This document shows positions 1 through 8,248 of a stretch of 64,000 nucleotides of DNA, in pieces; the stretch's first letter is position 1; the number at the start of each line of letters is the position of its first letter. Origin of the DNA: JBQTKD01 sp963703165 (lineage in GTDB: Bacteria; Actinomycetota; Actinomycetes; Sporichthyales; Sporichthyaceae); the NCBI GenBank assembly GCA_963703165.1, contig OY969798.1, forward strand, positions 5,084,001-5,148,000, read 5' to 3'. The notes under the pieces were generated by a model. That model had not been told where the DNA came from. It ran no database searches and was given only the letters and a program-made list of their open reading frames with translations. Both the position numbers and the translations under genes were made by a program.

Positions 1-134
1 ACCAGGGCGGGCTGTCGCAGATGGCCATGGCCGCGGTGGAGATCTTCGGCGAGACCGACGAGGCCAAGGAAGGCGCGATCGCCTTCGCCGAGAAGCGCAA
101 GCCCGATTTCGCCAAGTACCAGCCCAAGCACTGA
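1..134 (+). CDS. Enoyl-CoA hydratase/isomerase (crotonase) family protein, C-terminal fragment
   Basis: The gene is cut by the left edge; the reading frame starting at base 3 runs 43 codons to TGA at 132-134. The visible tail has the pattern of a crotonase C-terminus: a short helix, a T-D-E-A-K-E-G segment and then F-A-E-K-R-K-P-D-F. This is the family's typical last 20-30 residues, as in MenB and enoyl-CoA hydratases. The catalytic core is outside the window, so the reaction cannot be assigned. An SDR follows 23 bases later on the same strand, so the two are probably co-transcribed in a CoA-thioester degradation operon. The family call rests only on the tail. Confidence 0.6.
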   Translation, partial: QGGLSQMAMAAVEIFGETDEAKEGAIAFAEKRKPDFAKYQPKH

Positions 135-157
135 ACCAAGCACTGAGAGGTCCTCAC

Positions 158-916
158 ATGGCAGTAGCAATCGATCTTTCCGGCCAGGTGGCGGTCGTCA
201 CCGGGGGCGGGAGCGGGATCGGCGAGGCCATCGCGCGGACCCTGGCGCAGGCCGGGGCCGCGGTGGCGATCGCCGACATCTCGGCGGAGTCCGGGGACCG
301 GGTCGCCAAGGAGATCGAGGCCGACGGCGGCCGCGCGTTCGCGGTCGCCCTGGACCTGGCCGACCGGGCCTCGATCGAGGCCGGCATCGGCGCCGTCCGC
401 GCCGAGCTCGGTCCGATCACGCACCTGGTCAACAACGCGGCCGTCTGGACCATCAAGAAGTTCGATGACCACACCCGCGAGGACATCGACCGGATTATCG
501 GGATCACGCTGGTCGGGACCATCGACATCACGCAGGTGGTCCTGCCGGACATCGTCGCGAACGCCGGCTCGATCGTCATGATCTCCTCCGACAGTGCCCG
601 CACCGGTGAGGCGTGGATGAGCGTCTACGCCGGCGCCAAGGCGGGCATCCTCGGTTTCGCGAAGAGCGTCGCCAAGGAGGTCGGCAAGTCCGGGGCCCGG
701 GTCAACGTGGTTGCTCCTGGGACCACCAACACCCCCGGAAGCTCCGGGTTCATCGACCAGGTCGGCGGGCCGGAGAAGCTCGCGAAGGCGTACCCGTTGG
801 GCCGCATCGGCGAGCCGCAGGACATCGCCAACGCGGTGCTGTTCCTGGCCTCGCCGTTGTCGTCGTGGATGACCGGCCAAGTTCTGTCGGTCAGTGGCGG
901 CTTCACGATGCTCTAG
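158..916 (+). CDS. SDR family NAD(P)-dependent oxidoreductase
   Basis: A 252-residue classical short-chain dehydrogenase/reductase. The N-terminal cofactor motif TGGGSGIG is at about residues 16-23. The NNA motif follows near residue 91, then the catalytic Ser in the ISSDSA stretch and a Y-x-x-x-K (YAGAK) near residue 155. The C-terminal S-G-G-F is typical. An acidic residue after the second strand (AIADIS) suggests NAD rather than NADP. The substrate is not readable; between a crotonase and acyl-CoA synthetases it may oxidise a hydroxyacyl or cyclic alcohol intermediate. The start has a G-rich Shine-Dalgarno (GAGAGG) upstream. Confidence 0.85.
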   Translation: MAVAIDLSGQVAVVTGGGSGIGEAIARTLAQAGAAVAIADISAESGDRVAKEIEADGGRAFAVALDLADRASIEAGIGAVRAELGPITHLVNNAAVWTIKKFDDHTREDIDRIIGITLVGTIDITQVVLPDIVANAGSIVMISSDSARTGEAWMSVYAGAKAGILGFAKSVAKEVGKSGARVNVVAPGTTNTPGSSGFIDQVGGPEKLAKAYPLGRIGEPQDIANAVLFLASPLSSWMTGQVLSVSGGFTML

Positions 917-963
917 GGAGCGATAATCGAGACGGAGAGTTCCTGCCGAGCAAGGAGAACGCC

Positions 964-1464
964 GTGACCCTGCCCCGCCACGCCGATTCCGTCGAGTGGA
1001 TGCGCGCCCGCTGGGAGGAGAACGGCATTGCCGCGCCGGCCCAGTTCGCGGCGATGGCCTCGATCTGGCGCACCGCGTTGGACGTGACCGAGCAGGTCGA
1101 TCGGACCTTGAAGGGTCTGGGGCTCAGCCGCACCAGTTACCTGGTGCTGATCACCCTCCAGATGTCGCCGGACCGCGCGCGGCCCCTGGGCAAGCTCAGC
1201 AAGATGCTGCTCGTCCACCCCACCACTGTCACCACCGTCATCGATGGCCTGGAGAAGTCGAAGGTGGTCGTGCGCAAGCCGCACCCGACCGATCGACGCA
1301 CAGTCCTGGCCAACTTGACCCCGAAGGGGCTCGCACTGGTCGAGAAGGCCAATGCGGCGCTGGGGGAGATCGGCTACGGGACCGGCGGGATCAGTGACGA
1401 GATGGCAGACCGGATCACCGATGATCTGCGCGCCTTACGGCGCGGACTGGGAGACGAACACTGA
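964..1464 (+). CDS. MarR family transcriptional regulator
   Basis: 166 residues from GTG at 964, with AAGGAG about 8 bases upstream. A longer in-frame reading back to 613 only overlaps the SDR gene and is not used. The protein has the winged-helix core of MarR proteins: the recognition region L-L-V-H-P-T-T-V-T-T-V-I-D-G-L-E, then the wing with the D-R-R motif (HPTDRRT) near residues 105-111 and L-T-P-K-G. Dimerisation helices flank it. It lies between the SDR and an acyl-CoA synthetase, and its TGA overlaps the ATG of the next gene by one base. It is therefore probably co-regulated and may repress this operon in response to a CoA ester or aromatic ligand (inference). Confidence 0.85.
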   Translation: MTLPRHADSVEWMRARWEENGIAAPAQFAAMASIWRTALDVTEQVDRTLKGLGLSRTSYLVLITLQMSPDRARPLGKLSKMLLVHPTTVTTVIDGLEKSKVVVRKPHPTDRRTVLANLTPKGLALVEKANAALGEIGYGTGGISDEMADRITDDLRALRRGLGDEH

Positions 1465-3266
1465 TGAGCGCGATTCGTGGGCAATGGCGCACCCTGGACG
1501 ACACGTCGCTGTGCGCGGCGTTTCAGCGCACAGCGGCGGAGATCCCGGATCGGGTGGCCCTGCGCACGGTGGGCGACGGGGTCACGGTCACCTGGCGCGA
1601 GTACGCGCAGCGGGTGGAGTCGATCGCCGGTGGTCTGGCGTCCGCCGGGATCGGCGACGGGGACGTCGTCGCGCTGATGCTCACGAACCGGCCGGAGCAC
1701 TGCCTGGTCGACACCGCGGCCATGCACCTGGGCTGCTCCCCGTTCTCCATCTACGCGACCTGTCCGGTGGAGGACGTCGCGTGGCTGCTCGAGAAGTCCG
1801 GCGCCCGAATCGTGGCGACGGAACCGGCATTCATCGATCGGGTGTCCGAGGCGGCTGTCCCGACTCGACTCGCCCCCGCTGGTCGTGCTGGTGGAGGGAG
1901 AGGCGCCGGGCGTGCGGACCCTGGCCGATCTGGAGGCTGCCACCCCGCCCGCCGGGTTCGATTTCGCCGCACGCTGGCAGGCCGTCGGTCCCGCCCACCC
2001 GATCACGCTGATCTACACCTCGGGCACCACTGGTCAGCCCAAGGGCGTCACCCACTCGCACGCCTCGATCCTGGCGGGCTGCCGGAACCTCAATCAGGTC
2101 AACCCGGTGAGCCCCGGTGGTCGGGTGATGTCGTTCCTGCCGATGGCGCACATCGCCGAGCGCTTCATCTCGCACTACTCGTCCATGGTGTTCGGCTACA
2201 CGATCACCACCGTCGCCGATCCCAAGGCCGCGGGCGCCGCGCTGGCCGACGTGCACCCGACTCGGATCTTCACCGTCCCGCGCCTGTACGAGAAGCTCTA
2301 CGGCGCCCTCACCGGAGCGATCGCGGGCGAGACCGACCCGGCCAAGCGCAAGGGGATGGAGTGGGCCGTCGACACGGGTCTGCGCAAGGTGCGCGCCGAA
2401 CAGGCCGGCGAGGCCATCTCCCCGGAGTTGGCCGAGGAGTACGCCAAGGCCGATGACCTCGTGCTGTCCAAGCTGCGGGCCAAGATCGGCTTCGACGACC
2501 TCGAGTGGCCCTCGGTCGGCGCGGCGCCGACTCCTTATGCCGTGCTGGAGTTCTTCCACGCGATCGGCGTCCCGCTCCAGGAACTGTGGGGCATGTCCGA
2601 GATCCTGCTCGTTACCCTCAACCCGCCGGAGAAGGTCAAGCTCGGCTCCGTCGGCCCGGCCATGCCGGGTGTGGGGATGAAGCTCGCCGAGGACGGCGAG
2701 GTCCTCATCTCCGGTCCCGACGCTGATGCTCGGCTACAAGGACCGCCCGGACCTGACCGCGGAGTCGGTCGTCGACGGATGGATGCACACGGGCGACATC
2801 GGCGAGATCGACGCCGACGGATACCTGCGCATCGTGGATCGCAAGAAGGAACTGATCATCAACTCGGCGGGCAAGAACATGGCGCCGAGCAAGATCGAGA
2901 CCGAACTGAAGCAGGGCACGACCCTCATCGGTCAGGCCATCTGCATCGGTGACGCCCGGCTGTACAACGTCGCCCTGCTGACGCTCGACCCTGACGTGGC
3001 CGCGGCCTGGGCAGCACGCAACGGGATGGCCGGCGCCTCCACGGCCGAGATCGCCGCGGACGAACGCGTACTGGCGGAGATTGCCGCCGGAGTCGCTCAG
3101 GCGAACGAACGCCTGGCACGCGTCGAGCAGATCAAGGCCTATCGCCTGCTCGACACCGAGTGGCTCCCCGGCGGCGACGAGATCACGCCCGACCAACAAG
3201 CTCAAGCGCAAGCCGATCGAGAAGAAGTACGCCGAAGCGATCGAGGCGCTTTATTTGGGTGGGTGA
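1464..3266 (+). pseudogene. Long-chain-type acyl-CoA synthetase (AMP-binding), interrupted by three +1 frameshifts
   Basis: Three consecutive reading frames together give one ~600-residue AMP-forming acyl-CoA synthetase, collinear with the intact paralogue at 4126-5934. Segment 1 (from ATG 1464) holds the N-terminal domain. Segment 2 holds the P-loop Y-T-S-G-T-T-G-Q-P-K-G, the F-L-P-M-A-H-I-A-E-R motif and the W-G-M-S-E adenine motif. Segment 3 holds H-T-G-D-I-G-E and D-R-K-K-E-L-I. A short segment 4 holds the C-terminal Lys region and ends at 3266. Each break is repaired by deleting one G at 1862, 2719 and 3191, and all three G bases lie in the same CCC-G-AC context. In the paralogue the third site reads ACGCCCACG without the G. 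The gene is probably intact in the organism and broken in the sequence; true decay is the alternative. Confidence 0.8.
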
Positions 3267-3270
3267 GCAC

Positions 3271-4014
3271 TCACTGGCTGCTGTACTCCCGCAGTAGTTC
3301 GGCGTAGGAGACGCTGAACGCCGCGTACCGGACCCGCAACTCCTGACCCGGCCAGTCCTTCGGCAGCAGCTCCGGCGGGAGTACGGGATCGGCGAGCAGG
3401 TGATGCAGCACCTCTGCCGTGATCAGGAAGCCCTCGACGAGTTCGGTGCTGCGTTCGATCGTTTCGTGCAGCCGCCGGGCCTCGACTGCCCACGCGTCCA
3501 GGTCCCAGAGCTGACGTGCCAGGTCCGCCGGGTCGACCTGCGGTCGGGACAGGAAGAACGTGCACTGTTCCAGCGCCGTCGCGTGACGGTCCCGGACCAG
3601 ATTCGCAGGACGCATCCAGACCCCCTCGCGTAGTTCGGCGAGGCGTAGCGCGGCCATGCTCTTGCGTAGCGCGACCCGCTCCGCGAGGGGACGCGGCGGG
3701 GCGGTGACGATCTCGGTCTCCCAGGCCCCGCGCCAGGCCTTCGTGCGCGGCGAGCCGGCCTCGTCCTGGCGTCGTTGTCGCCCGACGAGGCGCTCGGACA
3801 ACCGGTAGGTCCGATCGGACACCAGCAGATCGCCGTCGGCGACCATCCGCCCCAGAGCGACTCGGATGGCACCTTCAGCGAGCCCGAAGAGACCGCCCAC
3901 GCGGACGATCGCGCTCGCCGGCAGCTGTGGGGGGTGGTAGCCGAGCAGGGTCGAGAGCACAACCGAGCGAGCGGTCATCGGCCGGGCGCCGATGGGCACG
4001 TTGCTGGAGGTCAT
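3271..4014 (-). CDS. PaaX family transcriptional regulator
   Basis: 247 residues. The N-terminal winged-helix region (about residues 10-75) has the PaaX pattern T-A-R-S-V-V-L-S-T-L-L-G, then V-G-G-L-F-G-L-A-E-G-A-I-R-V-A-L-G-R-M and G-D-L. The C-terminal part continues with W-R-G-x-W (about residues 93-97) and R-P-A-N-L as in PaaX-like repressors, which respond to phenylacetyl-CoA or other CoA thioesters. The gene is divergent from the acyl-CoA synthetase at 4126, with a 111-base spacer. The likely role is a CoA-ester-sensing regulator of the synthetase-P450 operon (inference). A second possible start is the internal ATG at residue 13. Confidence 0.85.
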   Translation of the reverse strand: MTSSNVPIGARPMTARSVVLSTLLGYHPPQLPASAIVRVGGLFGLAEGAIRVALGRMVADGDLLVSDRTYRLSERLVGRQRRQDEAGSPRTKAWRGAWETEIVTAPPRPLAERVALRKSMAALRLAELREGVWMRPANLVRDRHATALEQCTFFLSRPQVDPADLARQLWDLDAWAVEARRLHETIERSTELVEGFLITAEVLHHLLADPVLPPELLPKDWPGQELRVRYAAFSVSYAELLREYSSQ

Positions 4015-4125
4015 TCACGCATTCTGCCTGGTGCACACTATTTCATCGAGTGATGTTCCAATGTTATGTTTGCTTCGAGTGGTTCGGCTGTCCCAACAAC
4101 CTCGAACCCCATCCCGGAGCGTCAT
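4015..4125. promoter_or_regulatory. Divergent promoter/operator region, paaX-like / acyl-CoA synthetase
   Basis: This 111-base spacer separates two divergent genes and is locally AT-richer than its flanks. It contains three close direct ATGTT repeats (4053-4057, 4061-4065, 4066-4070) and a TCGAGTG direct repeat at 4046-4052 and 4075-4081, 29 bases apart. These are candidate regulator sites or a -10 region; no consensus -35/-10 pair is convincing. Confidence 0.4.
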
Positions 4126-5934
4126 GTGACCGTCCTCGTCGCGAGCTCAGCCATCGATCAGACCCTCTCCGCAACGTCCCTGCCCGCCGCGTTCCTGGCG
4201 CGGGCACAGGCCGAACCGCAGCGGGTGGCGCTGCGTGCCTTCGGCTCCGCCGAGGCCCTCACCTTCGGTGAGTGGGCTGCCCGTGCGGGCGCGCTGGCCG
4301 GTGGGCTGCACGGGCTCGGCGTTGCGCCGGGGGACCGGGTCGCGCTTCTGCTCGGCACCCGGATGGAGTTCCACCTCGCCGATATGGGTGCGCTGCTCGT
4401 TGGCGCGATCCCGTTCTCGCTCTACGTCACGTCGCCGGTGACGCAGCTCGTAGAGATCGCCGACAACGCCGCGCCGCGGGTGCTGATCACCGAAGCCGCA
4501 CTGGCGGAGAAGGCCCGGGCGCTCGCCGCGGCCTGCCCCGCGATCGAACGCGTGGTCGTCGTCGAGGCGGAGGCCGTTCTCCCCGGCGAGATCAGCCTGC
4601 CGGAACTGGCGAGCCGATGCCCCGCGGACTTCGACGTCCGTTCGCACGCCGCCGCGGCCCGGAGAGACGACATCTGCACCCTGGTCTACACCTCCGGCAC
4701 CACCGGGCCTCCCAAGGGCGTCCAGTTCAGGCACGGCGCGATGCTCGACTGTCTGAGTTCCATCCGCACCCGGTTCCCCACGTCCGAAGCAGACCGCGCG
4801 ATCTCCTACCTTCCGATGGCGCATATCGCGGAGCGGATCTTCGGACACTATGCCGCCTTCGTGTACGGCTACGAGGTCACGTCGTTGGCGAATCCGCTCG
4901 AGATGTCCGCCGCGCTGCGAGAGGTGCGCCCGACGCGCTACTTCGGAGTGCCGCGGTTCTACGAGAAGTTGCTGGCCGGCTTGCGTCGTCATGTCGAGAC
5001 CGCACCGGACGGCGAACTGCTGCGCAAGGCGTGGGATGCGCGAATCGCCGCGGTCCGTGCCGAGCAGGCGGGACAAGCGCCGCCGCCCGGCGACGCCGGC
5101 GCCGATCTCGCGACGCTGCGCCCTCTCACCGAGCTGACCGGCCTGGATCAGGCGAAGTTCCTCGTCGTGGCCGGTGCTCCCAGCACGCTGGAGGTGCTCG
5201 AGGAAGTGACCGCGCTGGGCCTTCCGGTGAACGAGTTCTACGGATCCTCCGAGGTCATCATTGTCACCGGCAGCCCGCCTGGGCGGATCAAGCTCGGCAC
5301 GGCCGGCGTCCCCTTCGCCGGCGTCGGGCTGCGGCTGGCCGAGGACGGCGAGGTGCTGATCGCCGGGCCGACGGTGACGCCCGGGTACTACCGCGATCCG
5401 GAACGGACGGCCGAGGTGCTCGACGCCGAGGGCTGGTTCCACACCGGTGACATCGGCGAGGTGGACGCCGAAGGTTACCTGCGCATCGTCGACCGCAAGA
5501 AGGCGCTGATCGTCAACGCGTCGGGGAAGAACATGTCGCCGGCGAACATCGAGCAGGCGATCAAGACCGGCGAACCCCTGATGGCGCAGGTCTACGCGCA
5601 CGGCGATCGTCGCCCGTACAACGTGGCCCTGATCGTGCTGGATCGCGACGGGGTGGAGACGGCCGCTGCCGCGCTCGGTCTTGCCGACCTCGACTTCACC
5701 GCGCTGACCCGTCACGAAGGCATTCGGGCGAAGATCGCCGCCGCGGTCGAGCGCGGCAACGAGCGGCTGTCCCGCGTCGAGCAGATCAAGCGCTTCCACA
5801 TCCTCGACCACGACTGGGCGCCCGGTGGGAACGAGTTGACGCCCACGGCCAAGCTCAAGCGCCACGAGATCGCAGCCACGTACAGGCCCGTGCTCGACGC
5901 CCTCTACGACGCCCCAAACCAGGAGTCACGATGA
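4126..5934 (+). CDS. AMP-dependent long-chain-type acyl-CoA synthetase
   Basis: 602 residues from GTG 4126, chosen because GGAG lies 6 bases upstream; an in-frame ATG at 4066 has no ribosome site. The enzyme would activate a carboxylic acid with ATP and CoA. Motifs in order: P-loop Y-T-S-G-T-T-G-P-P-K-G (about residue 187), Y-L-P-M-A-H-I-A-E-R, Y-G-S-S-E (about residue 372), H-T-G-D-I-G-E and D-R-K-K-A-L-I-V-N-A-S-G-K-N. The long insert between the Y-L-P-M and Y-G-S-S-E motifs is typical of the ACSL/FadD15 type. It is a paralogue of the broken gene at 1464-3266. Its stop overlaps the ATG of the P450 gene (ATGA), so the two are translationally coupled. The substrate is unknown. Confidence 0.9.
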   Translation: MTVLVASSAIDQTLSATSLPAAFLARAQAEPQRVALRAFGSAEALTFGEWAARAGALAGGLHGLGVAPGDRVALLLGTRMEFHLADMGALLVGAIPFSLYVTSPVTQLVEIADNAAPRVLITEAALAEKARALAAACPAIERVVVVEAEAVLPGEISLPELASRCPADFDVRSHAAAARRDDICTLVYTSGTTGPPKGVQFRHGAMLDCLSSIRTRFPTSEADRAISYLPMAHIAERIFGHYAAFVYGYEVTSLANPLEMSAALREVRPTRYFGVPRFYEKLLAGLRRHVETAPDGELLRKAWDARIAAVRAEQAGQAPPPGDAGADLATLRPLTELTGLDQAKFLVVAGAPSTLEVLEEVTALGLPVNEFYGSSEVIIVTGSPPGRIKLGTAGVPFAGVGLRLAEDGEVLIAGPTVTPGYYRDPERTAEVLDAEGWFHTGDIGEVDAEGYLRIVDRKKALIVNASGKNMSPANIEQAIKTGEPLMAQVYAHGDRRPYNVALIVLDRDGVETAAAALGLADLDFTALTRHEGIRAKIAAAVERGNERLSRVEQIKRFHILDHDWAPGGNELTPTAKLKRHEIAATYRPVLDALYDAPNQESR

Positions 5935-7193
5935 CCGAGACCACGACCCGTCCCCGGACCGACATCGAGACGTTCGCGTTCTGGGCCCTGCCGCGGGCCG
6001 AGCGGATGGCGGGCTTCAAGTGGCTCCGCGAGAACGACCCTGTGTCCTGGCACCCGCCCGCGGAGTCATTGTTGCTGCCGCCGGATGAGAACACTCGTGG
6101 GTTCTGGGCACTGACCAAGCATGCGCACATCCTGGAGGCGGCCCGCAGCGAGGATTTCTGCTCCGGACAAGGCATCTTCATGGAGGACATGCCAGAGGTG
6201 GTGCTGGCCGGGGCGATGTCGTTCCTCGCGATGGACGACCCCGAGCACGACGAACTGCGCGCGTTGGTGGTGAAGGCCTTCACCCCGGCGCGGATGCGAG
6301 CGATGGAGGGCTGGATCCGCGGCCATGCCCACGACGTGGTCGCCACGATGGCGCCCGCCGGAGAAGGTGACCTCGTCAAGCAACTCGGCAAACTGCTGCC
6401 CGGTCTGATCTACGCCCACTACATCGGGGTGGATGACCCGGCGCTGCGCGACACGGTGGTGCACGCCGCCGACCAGCTCGGCTCCTGGAATGACCCGGAG
6501 TACACGGCCACGATGGAACCGATCGAGGTGTTCGGCAGCGCTGCGGCGATCCTCGCCGACATCGCGTTGGATCTGGCCGCGGAACGGCGTAAGAACCCGG
6601 GCGAGGACATGGTCAGCTGGCTGGTGCAGGCCGAGGTGGACGGTCGGCAGCTGGAGGACTGGGAGATCTCCTCGTTCTTCGTGATGCTCTCCGGTGCCGC
6701 TAACGACACCACCGGGCACGCGATCGCCCACTCCCTGCTCGAGCTGCAACGCCACCCCGCTCAGCTGGCCTGGTTGTTGGAGGATTTCGAGGGACGCATC
6801 GACACCGCCGTCGATGAACTCCTGCGGTGGCGCTCCCCGCTGGTGCACTTCCGCCGCACGGCCACGGCGGACTACGACATGGGCGGGACCCCGGTCAAGG
6901 CCGGCGACAAGGTGGTGCTCTGGTACGACTCGGGCAACTTCGATGCCGACGCCTTCGCCGACCCCGAGACGTTGGATCTGTCGCGCAAGCCCAACCGTCA
7001 CCTGTCCTTCGGTGGCGGGGGAGTGCACTACTGCCTGGGGCAGGCACTCGGCAAAGCCCTGTTGCGGGCGGCACTGCGCGAGGTCTACACCCAGCTCCCG
7101 GACATCCACATCGGCGAGCCAGTTGAGGGCCTGTCCAACCTGTTCAACCACATCAACAAGCTCCCGGCCACCTGGACGCCGGTCACGTCGTAG
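5931..7193 (+). CDS. Cytochrome P450
   Basis: 420 residues, the normal size for a soluble bacterial P450. Helix I carries S-G-A-A-N-D-T-T-G-H (the usual A-G-x-D/E-T-T oxygen-activation motif with Asn-Asp), helix K carries E-L-L-R (ExxR), and the haem loop is F-G-G-G-G-V-H-Y-C-L-G with the Cys thiolate. The sequence resembles the CYP125/CYP142/CYP124 steroid and lipid hydroxylase group in general pattern, but the subfamily cannot be fixed by eye. It is translationally coupled to the acyl-CoA synthetase, suggesting hydroxylation of a CoA-activated or related lipid substrate. A candidate ferredoxin partner is encoded convergently at 7960-8241. Confidence 0.93.
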   Translation: MTETTTRPRTDIETFAFWALPRAERMAGFKWLRENDPVSWHPPAESLLLPPDENTRGFWALTKHAHILEAARSEDFCSGQGIFMEDMPEVVLAGAMSFLAMDDPEHDELRALVVKAFTPARMRAMEGWIRGHAHDVVATMAPAGEGDLVKQLGKLLPGLIYAHYIGVDDPALRDTVVHAADQLGSWNDPEYTATMEPIEVFGSAAAILADIALDLAAERRKNPGEDMVSWLVQAEVDGRQLEDWEISSFFVMLSGAANDTTGHAIAHSLLELQRHPAQLAWLLEDFEGRIDTAVDELLRWRSPLVHFRRTATADYDMGGTPVKAGDKVVLWYDSGNFDADAFADPETLDLSRKPNRHLSFGGGGVHYCLGQALGKALLRAALREVYTQLPDIHIGEPVEGLSNLFNHINKLPATWTPVTS

Positions 7194-7196
7194 CAG

Positions 7197-7988
7197 TCAT
7201 GCCCGGCCCAGGATCCGTCCGTTCGTCTGCACGCTCGCCCGCAGCGTGCCGTCCTGCGCGTGGATCGCGCCGATGCATGCGACGAATCCGTCCTCGGCCG
7301 GGCCGGCCTCCCCGTAGAGGCGCAGCCACTCGGTGAGGGGCGCGGGCCGCTCCCAGGACACGGTGAGGTCCAGGCTCACCCCGAAGGTCTCGGCCAGGCC
7401 GGTGGGCCGCAGCGCCGAGTCGAGCGTGTGCGCGTCGGCCAGCATGAGGTCGAGTGCCTGGGCGAGGAACGGGTCCGGGCCGAGCGGCTTGGCCGGGCGG
7501 GACCACACCTCGATCCGGCGCGGTCCACCGACCTCGTCACCGCCGGTCGGGTAGTCGATCGCCCGCTCGTCCAGGAAGCCCACGCAGGGCCACATCTCCG
7601 GCAGCCACGTGAGTTCCGGGCACGATTCCGGCGCGGGCCCGAGCGGGGTACCGGGTCCGGAGTCCCCTGTTCCGCGGTCGCCGAACCAGGCCGTGCAGGT
7701 CAGGATCTCGCGTCCGCCCTGGGTCGCGACGACGTGCCCTGCCCAGGTCCGTCGGCCGGCGCGCAGTGCCTTCACCTCGAGACCGATCGGACCGCAGCGA
7801 GCGGCGGCGAGGAACACGACGTGGGCGCTGACCGCGTCGGGATGGGGCGACTCACGGCGTGCGGCCGCGAGCGCCAGCCCCGCCGTATAGCCGCCGAAGA
7901 TCCGGTCCGCGTAGGTCCATCCGGAGTCCAGCTCCCGCCGGTAGAGACCTGACGCGCCGTCAAGAGCGAGATCGTCCAGGGACAGCAT
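7197..7988 (-). CDS. Acyl-CoA thioesterase, double hot-dog (TesB-like/4HBT_3) family
   Basis: 263 residues. The N-terminal half has the hot-dog pattern of this family: a W-T-Y-A-D-R-I-F-G-G-Y-T-A-G-L-A segment near residues 24-39, then V-S-A-H-V-V-F-L and a paired strand block. The C-terminal half (from about 170) repeats the fold, with D-L-T-V-S-W-E-R-P-A-P and a final R-A-S-V-Q-T-N-G-R-I strand. It would hydrolyse acyl-CoA to acid and CoA. It is convergent with the P450 (3-base gap), and its first 29 bases overlap the end of the ferredoxin gene upstream, so the two are translated together. Confidence 0.7.
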   Translation of the reverse strand: MLSLDDLALDGASGLYRRELDSGWTYADRIFGGYTAGLALAAARRESPHPDAVSAHVVFLAAARCGPIGLEVKALRAGRRTWAGHVVATQGGREILTCTAWFGDRGTGDSGPGTPLGPAPESCPELTWLPEMWPCVGFLDERAIDYPTGGDEVGGPRRIEVWSRPAKPLGPDPFLAQALDLMLADAHTLDSALRPTGLAETFGVSLDLTVSWERPAPLTEWLRLYGEAGPAEDGFVACIGAIHAQDGTLRASVQTNGRILGRA

Positions 7989-8241
7989 CGTGCGCGCCTC
8001 GATCGGTCGGGAACGGGAACTCGGCGTTGATCTGGATGAAGTGGTTCATACCCGTAGGGACGTCTTCCTCGTGGAAGATTGCCTCCACGGGGCAGGCGTA
8101 CTCGCAGGCGCCGCAGGTGACGCATTCGTCGGGGTGGATGTAGAACATCCGTTCGCCCGGGTAGATGCAGTCGGCCGGACACACCTCCACGCACGACCCG
8201 TCGGTGCAGTCGATGCAGGGTTGCGTGATCACGTAGGTCAT
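7960..8241 (-). CDS. Ferredoxin, 7Fe (3Fe-4S/4Fe-4S) type
   Basis: 93 residues. Cysteines at 9, 17, 21, 25, 40, 43, 46 and 50 fit the mycobacterial FdxA-like layout (C-x7-C-x3-C-P...C-x2-C-x2-C-x3-C-P) that binds one [3Fe-4S] and one [4Fe-4S] cluster. An additional Cys at 12 is not part of the usual set and could change the first cluster. Asp/Glu-rich patches suit electron transfer. It is a likely electron donor to the neighbouring P450 or the FAD oxidoreductase 7 bases upstream in the same operon (inference). The tail after residue 70 is longer and less conserved and overlaps the thioesterase start. Confidence 0.9.
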   Translation of the reverse strand: MTYVITQPCIDCTDGSCVEVCPADCIYPGERMFYIHPDECVTCGACEYACPVEAIFHEEDVPTGMNHFIQINAEFPFPTDRGAHDAVPGRSRS

Positions 8242-8248
8242 CGGCGGC

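Noticed and set aside
1464..3266. Programmed ribosomal frameshifting in the acyl-CoA synthetase
   Set aside because: Three shifts at an identical inserted G without slippery heptamers or pseudoknots are better explained by sequence error or decay.
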